DNA of 64,000 nt from the NCBI GenBank assembly GCA_965262235.1, contig OZ253504.1, positions 620,001 through 684,000 of the forward strand, read 5' to 3'. Position numbers and translations under genes: made by a program. Shown here piece after piece: positions 28,408 to 35,443 of the stretch (its first letter is position 1; every line of letters begins with the position of its first letter). Source of the DNA: CATQGW01 sp965262235. Its GTDB lineage: Bacteria; Chloroflexota; Dehalococcoidia; Bin125. The notes under the pieces were generated by a model. The model was not told the DNA's origin. It was given only the letters and a program-made list of their open reading frames with translations, and did no database searches.

Positions 28408-28617
28408 TCGACCGGTCAAGCCGGTCGACGTATTCGGAGATTCAACCGGACACCCACATCATTGCTGCCCCTGAGGCGAACCTCAGCGGCGAACCGATGC
28501 CGTGTCCGGACTTGGGGGCCAACCCAAGTCACTGGACTTCCGCTCTCCAGTTGTTAAGGACGGCTTGCCGTGGCGCTCGCCCCAGCCGTTGGCCGGGGTG
28601 GCGCTCGCGTCATGCGC
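28408..28617 (-). other. 16S rRNA leader with stem-loops
   Basis: Between the predicted start of transcription and the 16S gene lie nested inverted repeats. CCGGACAC (28446-28453) pairs with GTGTCCGG (28502-28509), enclosing CTGAGG/CCTCAG (28471-28476 and 28481-28486). A separate CGACCGG-TCAAG-CCGGTCG hairpin is at 28409-28427. Such structures are typical of antitermination and processing sites in rRNA leaders; their role here is inferred. Confidence 0.5.
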
Positions 28618-28625
28618 AGACGGGC

Positions 28626-28655
28626 ATCATACGCACGCCCGCGAGGCACTGTCAA
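28626..28655 (-). promoter_or_regulatory. Sigma70-type promoter for 16S rRNA
   Basis: On the minus strand TTGACA (28655-28650) and TATGAT (28631-28626) are separated by 18 bases, near consensus for a housekeeping promoter. The -35 box overlaps the stop codon of tilS. The start of transcription would be near 28618, about 210 bases before mature 16S. Confidence 0.75.
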
Positions 28656-29728
28656 CACCCGCCAGAGTCGCCCTCGAGACAGACCCGCCCGCGGCCCACC
28701 TGCAGCGTCCAGCCCTCGCCCAGCTCGACCCGCCCGTGGCCCCGCTCGATCACTTCCAGCGCGGCCTGCGTGCGTTCCGCGGTCAGCTGCAGTCCGCTGC
28801 GCGCCGCCAGCAAGCGAACCACGCGAGGCCTCAGCGGCGCCGCGATCTCCAGCAATTCATGCCGCGACCACGGCCCCGCTGCCACCCCCAGGCCGTCCGC
28901 CGCCGCTGCCGCGAGCGTCTCGAGGAACGCACGCTCCGTCCCGGTCTGCTCGGCCAGACGCGCCAGCGCCGCATCCACCTGCGGGTTCGTTCGTCGCAGC
29001 AGGGGCAGTGTTTCCGCGCGAATTCGGTTGCGCGGCACTGTCAGGTCGGCGTTGGACGGATCCTCGACCGGTTCGAATCCCCATGCGCGGCAGACCGCCT
29101 CGGTGTCCTCCCGCGTCAGCCCCAGCATCGGCCGCACCACGCTTAGCCGGGGCGCCCCGGGCAACGGCCCCAGCGCGGGGATGCCTGCCAGACCGTCAAT
29201 CCCGGCGCCACGAATCAGCCGCGCCAGCACCGTCTCTGCCTGATCGTTGCGGGTGTGCGCGGTCGCCACGACGGTCGCGCCGAGCGCCTCCGCGCGCTCC
29301 GCCAGGGCCGCGTAGCGGACACGCCGCGCCGCGGCCTCCGGTCCGCCGCCGGCCCGGCGCTCCGCGACGGCGTCTCGCGACACCACTTCCAGCGGCGCCT
29401 GCGCGATCTCCGCCGCAGCAGCGGCCGTCTCGCGAAAACTCCTGCGCACGGCCGCCGAGGCGATCCGGTGGTCGACATGCACCGCGTGTGGCCGCCAGCC
29501 CACGCGCCCCTGGAGGTCGGCCAGACAGAACAGCAGCGCCGAGGAATCGCAGCCGCCCGACAGGGCGACGACCAACGGTCGCCCTCTGCCCTCGCCGATG
29601 TCGCCCTCGCCGATCAGGCCAACGAGCGACGCCTCTACGTCATGCAGGATTCGTCGAATCGCGCGTGCCTCACGTGCAGGATGGTGTCCCGGCTGGGGTC
29701 CGGGCTGGCGAGTGTGGGCGCCGCTCAC
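28652..29728 (-). CDS. tilS: tRNA(Ile)-lysidine synthase
   Basis: The 358-residue protein (GTG start at 29728) carries the PP-loop ATPase motif LSGGCDSS at residues 56-63 and HVDHRIASAAVRRSF shortly after. It also has ATAHTRNDQAETVLARLIRGAGIDGLAGI, which is diagnostic of TilS. The enzyme converts the wobble cytidine of the AUA-reading tRNA-Ile to lysidine in the cytoplasm and is normally essential. The C-terminal part is shorter than in the longest TilS proteins. It lies 21 bases downstream of the DivIC/FtsB-like gene, so the two are probably an operon. The 16S promoter overlaps its stop codon. Confidence 0.93.
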   Translation of the reverse strand: MSGAHTRQPGPQPGHHPAREARAIRRILHDVEASLVGLIGEGDIGEGRGRPLVVALSGGCDSSALLFCLADLQGRVGWRPHAVHVDHRIASAAVRRSFRETAAAAAEIAQAPLEVVSRDAVAERRAGGGPEAAARRVRYAALAERAEALGATVVATAHTRNDQAETVLARLIRGAGIDGLAGIPALGPLPGAPRLSVVRPMLGLTREDTEAVCRAWGFEPVEDPSNADLTVPRNRIRAETLPLLRRTNPQVDAALARLAEQTGTERAFLETLAAAAADGLGVAAGPWSRHELLEIAAPLRPRVVRLLAARSGLQLTAERTQAALEVIERGHGRVELGEGWTLQVGRGRVCLEGDSGGC

Positions 29729-29749
29729 GGTTGAGCCTGCGAATCGTGC

Positions 29750-30172
29750 TCAATCGACCGCGCTCTCCGGCAGCAGATTGGCCCACCAGGGCGAGCGCGT
29801 GATCGCCAGACCCTCGCGGCGCGGCGCGCGCACCGCGAACGCCTCCTCGCCCGGCCGCACGAGGCCGAGGTCCTCTCGGGCCGACCACTCGACATACGCA
29901 TCCGATTCCAGCCAGGCGACCAGCGCCGCCAGCTTATCGGCGTCGCGCCGGAGTTCGTCGATTTCGGCCTGCGTCTCGGCGATTCGCGTCTCGACCACAT
30001 TCGATCGGAGCATGCCGTTGACGGCTGAGAACGCGACCCAGCCGGCCAGCAGCAATGAGGCGAGAAGGGCCGTCGCACGAAACACGCGCCGCGCCGCCGT
30101 CGCGCCTGAGACGCGTGCTGAATCCGGCGTCGCGTTCGCGACGCCCGAGTCCTCGTCGACCCACTCGGCCAT
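29750..30172 (-). CDS. DivIC/FtsB-like septum formation initiator
   Basis: The ATG at 30172 gives 140 residues: a cytoplasmic N-terminus, one transmembrane helix (ATALLASLLLAGWVAFSAVNGM, about 35-56) and a coiled coil (ETRIAETQAEIDELRRDADKL). The C-terminal ESDAYVEWSAREDLGLVRPGEEAF is the conserved signature of the FtsB/DivIC family (ARE.lG.v.pGE). The protein would be a bitopic divisome component linking FtsL to the peptidoglycan synthases. Pairing with tilS is common in many bacteria. Longer in-frame starts upstream exist but lack protein character. Confidence 0.88.
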   Translation of the reverse strand: MAEWVDEDSGVANATPDSARVSGATAARRVFRATALLASLLLAGWVAFSAVNGMLRSNVVETRIAETQAEIDELRRDADKLAALVAWLESDAYVEWSAREDLGLVRPGEEAFAVRAPRREGLAITRSPWWANLLPESAVD

Positions 30173-30343
30173 ACACGACCCCAAGCCACGCCCGCACTCT
30201 AGTCCGCCCACACCCCCGATGCGCAAGCGGGGCGGCGGCGTTGACGGGCGTTGTTCGCGCAGGCTTATGTCGCACCTTCCGATGGCGCGCGTGGCTGGCA
30301 CGATGGAATCAAGTGCGCTGGAAGCGATCGGACCGCACAGATC

Positions 30344-31813
30344 ATGACCATCCGTATCCAACCCCGCGACATCGAGGTGCCCGCCGACGATCCGTTCGAA
30401 CACGACCTGCTCGGCCGCAAGGAATCGATCGAGGCCCTGACCAACGTCATCAGTTCGCTTGATGGTCCCTGCGTGATGGCCGTTGACGCCGGTTGGGGCA
30501 TGGGCAAAACCACGTTCCTCAAGATGTGGGCACAGCACCTTCGCAACGAGCGATTCCCCGTCGTCGAGTTCAACGCCTGGGAGACCGACTTCGCGCAAGA
30601 TCCATTCATTGCGCTCTACTCAGAAATCACGGGCGGGCTGAGTGAACTCCCAGGTGCGTCCGGGCGCATCGATGGGCTCCGTGCGGCCGCGGGCGCGGTG
30701 TTTCGCGCACTACCGGCGGCTGCCGCTCGAGTCGCGCTTTCAGCCGTGCCCCAGGTCGGCCCTCAACTCGTCAGCGAGGTCAGCTCGCGACCGCCGACGC
30801 CGCGCGAAGCAGTCGCGGAGTCCTATCAGGAGGCGAAGACCGCGCTCCGGGCCTTCCGCGATCAGCTCGTCGAAATCGCGGCAGCGATCGCCCGGGAGAA
30901 CGACAACTTGCCGCTCGTCGTGATGATCGACGAACTGGATCGGTGCCGGCCCACCTATGCCATAGAGCTGCTCGAGGCAGCCAAGCACTTCTTCAACGTC
31001 GACCACATCGTGTTCGTCGTGTGCCTGGACCGCGCTCAGCTCGCCCACTCGGTCAAGGCGGTCTACGGCGCCTGCTTCGACGCCGAAGGGTATCTCTGGC
31101 GCTTCTTCGACATCGACTACCGGCTGCCAAGCCCCGACCGGAAGAGGTTCGTCGATGCGTTACTCGCTACGGTCGGGATCGCTGAGCTCCTACAGAGTCG
31201 TCGCGCGCCTATCTCACCGCGATACGGAGTAAACATATTGCAAGAGTTCTTCAACAGCCCACAGTTCACGTTGCGCCGCGTGCAACACGCCATACGCCGG
31301 CTTGCGGTGGTCTTGTCGTCAGTACCGACATCGCAGTTCACAAACATGGACACGCTCGTCGTCCTATTGCTCGTGCGTACCGTGTTACCGGATCTCTACA
31401 GACGCATCGTGATCGGCGAGGCGACGGACGAAGAAGCCGTCAATACGCTGTTCAACAGACCCGGATTCGGGAACGTCCGCGGCGTGCACGTTGGCTCGCT
31501 CGCCCGTACCGTCCTTATCGCGTGCGTACTGCTTTCGTCTCAGCGACAGGATGGCACGATCGACATGACAAAGCTCCCGCTGCTCCAGCGATATCGGGAC
31601 GTGATGCAGAGCGAGGAAAGCGAAGATCAAAGCAATCCAGACGAGCGACGAGATGCGCAGGTCGCGACACAGTTTATTGATAGACGCTGGCCACTGGACA
31701 CCCTGCAAGACTCTGATGAGGTGCAAGTCGGCTGGTCTGACGTCGGCTTCGAGGACGCGGTCCGGCGCATCGAACTCTTTTCCGATGACCTGACCGGAAA
31801 AGAACTCGGCTAG
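30344..31813 (+). CDS. KAP-family P-loop NTPase
   Basis: The product has 489 residues from the ATG at 30344. The Walker A GWGMGKTT (50-57) and Walker B VVMIDELDRC (D196) are both of the KAP type. So are FVVCLDRAQLAHSVKAVYG and YLWRFFDIDYRLPSPDRKRF after them. Many KAP proteins carry membrane helices inserted between the Walker motifs; none is evident here, so it is probably cytoplasmic. Known bacterial KAP proteins include PifA, which blocks phage growth, so a defence role is plausible but not shown. It is transcribed divergently from the DivIC/tilS operon and stands alone. Confidence 0.85.
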   Translation: MTIRIQPRDIEVPADDPFEHDLLGRKESIEALTNVISSLDGPCVMAVDAGWGMGKTTFLKMWAQHLRNERFPVVEFNAWETDFAQDPFIALYSEITGGLSELPGASGRIDGLRAAAGAVFRALPAAAARVALSAVPQVGPQLVSEVSSRPPTPREAVAESYQEAKTALRAFRDQLVEIAAAIARENDNLPLVVMIDELDRCRPTYAIELLEAAKHFFNVDHIVFVVCLDRAQLAHSVKAVYGACFDAEGYLWRFFDIDYRLPSPDRKRFVDALLATVGIAELLQSRRAPISPRYGVNILQEFFNSPQFTLRRVQHAIRRLAVVLSSVPTSQFTNMDTLVVLLLVRTVLPDLYRRIVIGEATDEEAVNTLFNRPGFGNVRGVHVGSLARTVLIACVLLSSQRQDGTIDMTKLPLLQRYRDVMQSEESEDQSNPDERRDAQVATQFIDRRWPLDTLQDSDEVQVGWSDVGFEDAVRRIELFSDDLTGKELG

Positions 31814-31900
31814 CCAACACGGTTCATTCGATGCGCTGGAGCACTCACCCCCTCCGGCCGCGGAACCTCCCCGCGCAGCGGTAGGAAGGAGAGCTAGATG

Positions 31901-32521
31901 TCACTCCCCGGCGAGACACTCCAGGTGCGCGCGGTCGTTTAGGCGCTCGAGGACCGGGACTTCGCCGGCGGCGTTGATTATGCAGATGGAGGCCAGGCCT
32001 ACGTCGATCCGGCGCCACTCGACGATTGGCATCGCCAAGGTGCGGACCAGCAACATCTTCACTACGAAGTTGTGCGAGACGACCACTGTGGTGCCGTCGC
32101 CGCCGAACAGTGCCTCGAAGACCGGCCAGGCGCGCTGCTGAACGTCGGCCAGCGACTCGCCGCCTGGCATTGGGACTGTGGCTGACTCGCTTGTGCGCCA
32201 GGCATCGAGGAACTTCCCGTAGCGCTGTCGCGCGACCGACCACTCCAGACCCTCCAGCTCGCCCACGTCCATCTCCAGCAGGTCGTCGACCCGCTCCGCC
32301 TCGACGCCGTGCGCGGCGGCGATTGCGTCGGCCAGACGACTCGCGCGCTGTAGCGGGCTGGTCAGCACCCGCGTGACCGATTCGCCAGCCAGCGCCTCAA
32401 CGGTCAGCTCAAGCTGACGCAGGCCCAGCTCGGTCGGCGGAGAGTCGGTGCGGCCGAGGCCGACGCCGGCGCGATTCGCCTCGGATTCGACGTGCCGCAA
32501 CAACAGGATGCGCGCCACCAT
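31901..32521 (-). CDS. Histidine phosphatase family protein (phosphoglycerate mutase-like)
   Basis: The 206-residue protein begins MVARILLLRHVESEANRAG; LLRHVESE is the catalytic RHxE motif with the phosphohistidine at residue 10. Later segments follow the family: LTSPLQRASRLADAIA, LLEMDVGELEG and the second catalytic histidine in VVVSHNFVVK. It would be a cytosolic phosphatase or mutase for a small phosphometabolite. It starts three bases after the stop of the upstream radical-SAM-linked gene, so the two are translationally linked. Confidence 0.9.
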   Translation of the reverse strand: MVARILLLRHVESEANRAGVGLGRTDSPPTELGLRQLELTVEALAGESVTRVLTSPLQRASRLADAIAAAHGVEAERVDDLLEMDVGELEGLEWSVARQRYGKFLDAWRTSESATVPMPGGESLADVQQRAWPVFEALFGGDGTTVVVSHNFVVKMLLVRTLAMPIVEWRRIDVGLASICIINAAGEVPVLERLNDRAHLECLAGE

Positions 32522-32524
32522 CGC

Positions 32525-33232
32525 CTACGACGCTCCCGCCGCAGCCACGCCGGCCGGCGCGGCCGCTTCGTGGAGCTCCAGCCGCACGCGATGCACGCGC
32601 GCCGGGGCGCGCTCGGCGCCGAGCGCCAGCGCGACCTGCTCCGGACGTCCGGCCCCGCGTTCGTCGTGACGCAGGCGCATCCGCAGCGTCGTCCGTCCGT
32701 GGGCGCAGGCCGCGATGGCCAGATCGAGGACCAGCGGGCGGAGGTCGTAGTGCTTCACCTTGTCGCCGCGCTGTTGCTCGCGCGGCAGCGTCTCGGCGGC
32801 CAGCAGCTCGGTGATTGCCCGCTCCCATTCCTCGCGCGAGCGGGGGTCCGCGACCTCGATCTCGTACTGCGCAGCGCGGACCTGCGACTGCAACGACGCC
32901 TGCTGCAGCCGCGCCTCCGTGAGGTCGAGAATCTGCAGGCCGCGCGGCGCCTGCGCCTCGATCGCCGTCCGCGCCTCCGCGGGCTCGACGTATCGCGCCA
33001 GCAGCAGATCGATCAGCTCGGCCTCCGAGGTCATCCCCACGGCGAGCGGCGCGGCCAGCGCGATCTTCGGTCGGGGCGAGAATCCCTGCGAGTGACTCAG
33101 CGGCAGCCCGGCACGCTTGCAGACGCGCTCCCAGACGCGCATCACGTCGAGGTGCGAGACATAGCGCAGCGCGCCGTCCGCCCCGAACCGCACCCGCAGT
33201 CGCTGCACCTGCGCCAGGGTGGGTTCGTCCAT
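32525..33232 (-). CDS. Radical-SAM-linked protein, TIGR03936/DUF2344 family
   Basis: The 235-residue protein has the family's opening: LRVRFGADGALRYVSHLDVMRVWERVCKRAG, then LPLSHSQGFSPRPKIALAAPLAVGMTSEAE. In other bacteria this domain is fused to or encoded next to a B12-binding radical-SAM protein. No such gene is adjacent here, so it may be elsewhere on the chromosome. The biochemical role of the family is not established. It forms a two-gene unit with the histidine phosphatase downstream. Confidence 0.88.
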   Translation of the reverse strand: MDEPTLAQVQRLRVRFGADGALRYVSHLDVMRVWERVCKRAGLPLSHSQGFSPRPKIALAAPLAVGMTSEAELIDLLLARYVEPAEARTAIEAQAPRGLQILDLTEARLQQASLQSQVRAAQYEIEVADPRSREEWERAITELLAAETLPREQQRGDKVKHYDLRPLVLDLAIAACAHGRTTLRMRLRHDERGAGRPEQVALALGAERAPARVHRVRLELHEAAAPAGVAAAGAS

Positions 33233-33407
33233 GCAGCGAGCCTACCAGCGGCCGGGCAGCCCTCGACTCGCTGGGAGCTGAGCCAGGCGGTGGAGGCGGG
33301 TGTGTCGCCATGCCGTTCACGGCGTGAAGCGGCAGTCGTGCGAAAGGAGGGCGCGAACGTCTATCTGGCGCTCTCGTTCTAAGGCCCGCTGCGCGCGACG
33401 CCCACGA

Positions 33408-33476
33408 TCAGCCCTCGACGGCCTTGCCGACATCGCGCCGGGCACGCTCCCGAAGGACGACGGGTTTCGCGGTCAC
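33408..33476 (-). pseudogene. Truncated ParE-type toxin
   Basis: A GTG at 33476 overlaps the stop of the antitoxin gene by four bases (GTGA), the usual arrangement of ParDE pairs. It begins VTAKPVVLRERARRDVGKAVEG and then stops after 22 residues. This is the N-terminal helix of RelE/ParE toxins with the rest missing, so the toxin is dead. Confidence 0.6.
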
Positions 33477-33712
33477 CGCTGGCCGGCTTCGCGGGCACGA
33501 TCGCGAAGCCGGCCGAAGTAGTCCGCATCCGCGCTGACCGTGGGCGGCGACGCTGCGCCTTCGAGGAGCAGGCCGAGCAGGCGCTGGCGATCCTGGTCCT
33601 TGCGGATCAACTCGCGGACGTACTCTCTTGACGAGCTGTAGCCGCGGGTGCTGACCTGCTGGGCGACGAAGGACTTGAGGGTCTCGGGAAGCGAGATGTT
33701 CATCGTGCTCAT
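33473..33712 (-). CDS. ParD-like ribbon-helix-helix antitoxin (orphan)
   Basis: A 79-residue protein starts at the ATG at 33712: MSTMNISLPETLKSFVAQQV followed by RGYSSSREYVRELIRKDQDR. This is the DNA-binding ribbon-helix-helix of ParD/CopG-like antitoxins, followed by a flexible C-terminal tail. It would repress its own promoter. The cognate toxin gene downstream is reduced to 22 codons, so this is probably a solitary antitoxin. Confidence 0.8.
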   Translation of the reverse strand: MSTMNISLPETLKSFVAQQVSTRGYSSSREYVRELIRKDQDRQRLLGLLLEGAASPPTVSADADYFGRLRDRAREAGQR

Positions 33713-34019
33713 GAGGCGACGCTGGGCGCGCTGGCAAAGCTTGGCAAGACGTCTCGCTGGCCGCGGTCTGTCGACCAGCAAACGGCGGTGGGCATCAAGG
33801 CGGCGCGCTCGTGTGCAGTGGAGTGCGACGGGTTCTTCATGGCGTCCACCGTTGAGAACGAGGCGGCGGATGGCTGGAAGCGTTTCTCCGCCTGCGCGCA
33901 GGGATCGGGTCCCTGCGCGGGCACCCGATCGGCCGCCTGGAAGCGTGGGCTCCAGCTCGTTGACGCTGCGTGTTTCGGAGCGCACTGACCTTCCGCCCCA
34001 GCTGACGGTGCTTATGTCA
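33713..34019. other. Intergenic region between ParD-like gene and ubiquitin-like operon
   Basis: No gene is supported; short frames on both strands lack starts with ribosome binding sites and family resemblance. It contains the divergent upstream regions of the antitoxin gene and of the ubiquitin-like operon. Confidence 0.4.
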
Positions 34020-34044
34020 TCACGGACTTCACTTGACTCCGTGA
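34020..34044. promoter_or_regulatory. Inverted repeat overlapping the operon's -35 box (candidate operator)
   Basis: TCACGGA (34020-34026) and TCCGTGA (34038-34044) are perfect inverted arms 11 bases apart, and the -35 element of the operon lies between and within them. The geometry is that of a dimeric repressor site. The winged-helix protein at the end of the operon, or the neighbouring ParD-like protein, could bind it; both ideas are inference. Confidence 0.5.
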
Positions 34045-34062
34045 ATTCAGGAGAGCTACAAT
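34033..34062 (+). promoter_or_regulatory. Sigma70-type promoter of the ubiquitin-like operon
   Basis: TTGACT (34033-34038) and TACAAT (34057-34062) are separated by 18 bases, close to consensus. Transcription would start near 34069, leaving a short leader containing AAAGGAGG (34076-34083), seven bases before the ATG at 34091. Confidence 0.75.
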
Positions 34063-34090
34063 CAGACCGGTGCAGAAAGGAGGCCTAACG

Positions 34091-34357
34091 ATGGCCACCC
34101 AGAAGAAGGTCTCGATCACCATAGTCGTCAACGGCCAGCCGACCGTGGTCGATGCCGCCGAGAACGATCCCCTCCGCGCGATCATCCCCGACGCGCTGCG
34201 TCAGACGGGGAACTCGGGCCAGCCGCCCGAAAATTGGGAACTCCGCGACGACGACGGGAACCTCCTCGACCTGAACAAGACGATCGAGGACTACGGGTTC
34301 GACGACAAGGTCCGGCTCTTCCTGAACCTGAAGGCTGGGGTCGGCGGCAATGGCTAG
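34091..34357 (+). CDS. Ubiquitin-like protein (DUF2604-type) with C-terminal GG motif
   Basis: The 88-residue protein begins MATQKKVSITIVVNGQPTVV, a beta-hairpin start as in ubiquitin folds. It continues with PPENWELRDDDGNLLDLNKTIEDYGFDD and ends LKAGVGGNG. The diglycine is at residues 85-86, with two extra residues after it. The pattern matches my recollection of the DUF2604 (PF10790) ubiquitin-like family found in bacterial conjugation operons. By analogy the JAMM peptidase two genes on would trim the last two residues and the E1-like protein would adenylate the exposed diglycine. The start at 34091 is fixed by AAAGGAGG. It overlaps the next gene by eight bases. Confidence 0.88.
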   Translation: MATQKKVSITIVVNGQPTVVDAAENDPLRAIIPDALRQTGNSGQPPENWELRDDDGNLLDLNKTIEDYGFDDKVRLFLNLKAGVGGNG

Positions 34358-34955
34358 CGCCGCGGCTCAGACAGTGGATCCGGCAGTGTCCCGAGCAAAG
34401 TTCGACCGCGAGATCGCTGAGTACGTCGCTCTCGACGCTGACTACCGGGCCCGCGGCTGGTTCCTCGTAAAGGCCGAATGGCCTCTCGCGATCGTCCTTC
34501 TCGCCTCGAACAAGACCAGGCCCCCGGCTATCGTCACCGCCGTCCAGTTCGACTATAAGAACTACGACGCTGAGCCTCCCTCCGTCATCTTGATCGAACC
34601 GTTCTCAGGTCGACCCCTTCTGAGCAAGGAGCTCCCGACCCGATTGCCCCGCATGATCCCAGGACCGGAGACGGTCCTGCCCGACGGTTCCAAGGTGCAG
34701 CTGAGGGGGTCGCAGGATCTGATGCAGGCTCTCTCGACGGACGACGTTCCCTTCCTCTGTATCCCCGGGGTCAAGGAGTACCACGACCACCCGGGCCACA
34801 CCGGCGACCCGTGGGAACTGCACCGGCTCGCTGGCGCGGGTCGATTGGTTCGCCTTTTGGAGGTGATCGCGAAATACGGCATCGAGCCGGTGACGGGCTT
34901 CAACGTCAACCTGGTGCCGCAGGTCACCTTCGCCATTTCGGAGATGCCGGAGTGA
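34350..34955 (+). CDS. E2-position protein with CEHH putative metal-binding/catalytic motif
   Basis: The 201-residue protein sits where the E2 conjugating enzyme is encoded in related operons. Its core is FLCIPGVKEYHDHPGHTGDPWELHR: C137, E143, H145, H147, H150 and D153. This resembles the predicted metal-binding domain with a conserved C-E-H-H motif (I recall it as Metal_CEHH) described in neighbourhoods of bacterial ubiquitin-like systems. Whether C137 carries a thioester as in an E2, or is a metal ligand, cannot be decided from sequence. The N-terminal half has the hydrophobic strand pattern LAIVLLASN...IVTAVQFDY. Its ATG overlaps the stop of the ubiquitin-like gene (ATGGCTAG), and its own stop overlaps the next start. 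Confidence 0.8.
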   Translation: MASAAAQTVDPAVSRAKFDREIAEYVALDADYRARGWFLVKAEWPLAIVLLASNKTRPPAIVTAVQFDYKNYDAEPPSVILIEPFSGRPLLSKELPTRLPRMIPGPETVLPDGSKVQLRGSQDLMQALSTDDVPFLCIPGVKEYHDHPGHTGDPWELHRLAGAGRLVRLLEVIAKYGIEPVTGFNVNLVPQVTFAISEMPE

Positions 34956-35443
34956 CCCTCCAGGGCGTGCGGCGGCTTCGAATTCGGGCAAGCGCGGTCC
35001 GCGAGACCGAGGAGGCGATTCGCTCGGCAGGGCTGGACGGCTACGAGTTGTTCGTAGTCTGGTCGGGTACACGCGATGGCGACACATTTGTGGTCGAGGA
35101 GGTGCACGTCCCTCGCCAAGTTTCGTACAAGCTCGACGGCGGACTCTGTGTGAGGGTTGATGGGCCCGAGCTTCATCGGCTGAACGTGTGGCTCTACGAG
35201 GCCCAGCAGGTTGTGGGAGTACAGATCCACAGCCATCCGGGAGACGCCTATCACTCGGAGACCGACGACGCCTACCCGATCGCCACGATGGAGGGCAGCC
35301 TATCGATCGTTCTCCCCTGCTTCGGCCGTGACGGCTTCGGATCGAGTGACGTCGCCGCCTACCGGCTGGCGCGAGGCGGCTGGCTCAGAGTATCCGCCTC
35401 CCTGAGCGACTTGATGGAGGTTGTTGTCGATGGCGCTAGCTGA
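34952..35443 (+). CDS. JAB/JAMM-family metallopeptidase (putative deubiquitinase-like)
   Basis: The GTG at 34952 overlaps the preceding stop (GTGA), with GGAG eight bases upstream, and gives 163 residues. A glutamate-containing strand FVVEEVHVP precedes VGVQIHSHPGDAYHSETDD. In the latter H93, H95, S102 and D105 form a JAMM zinc signature (HxH...SxxD), with six rather than the usual seven intervening residues. It would be a zinc isopeptidase able to trim the ubiquitin-like precursor after its GG and to remove it from targets. The gene overlaps the start of the E1-like gene by 14 bases. Confidence 0.88.
   Translation: MTLQGVRRLRIRASAVRETEEAIRSAGLDGYELFVVWSGTRDGDTFVVEEVHVPRQVSYKLDGGLCVRVDGPELHRLNVWLYEAQQVVGVQIHSHPGDAYHSETDDAYPIATMEGSLSIVLPCFGRDGFGSSDVAAYRLARGGWLRVSASLSDLMEVVVDGAS

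Noticed and set aside
28497..29802. Long plus-strand frames opposite tilS
   Set aside because: They are antisense shadows rich in Pro, Arg, Ala and Ser; tilS motifs on the minus strand are unambiguous.
32409..33320. A 303-residue minus-strand frame over the radical-SAM-linked gene
   Set aside because: Very Arg/Ala/Gly-rich; the TIGR03936-type protein in the other frame explains the region.
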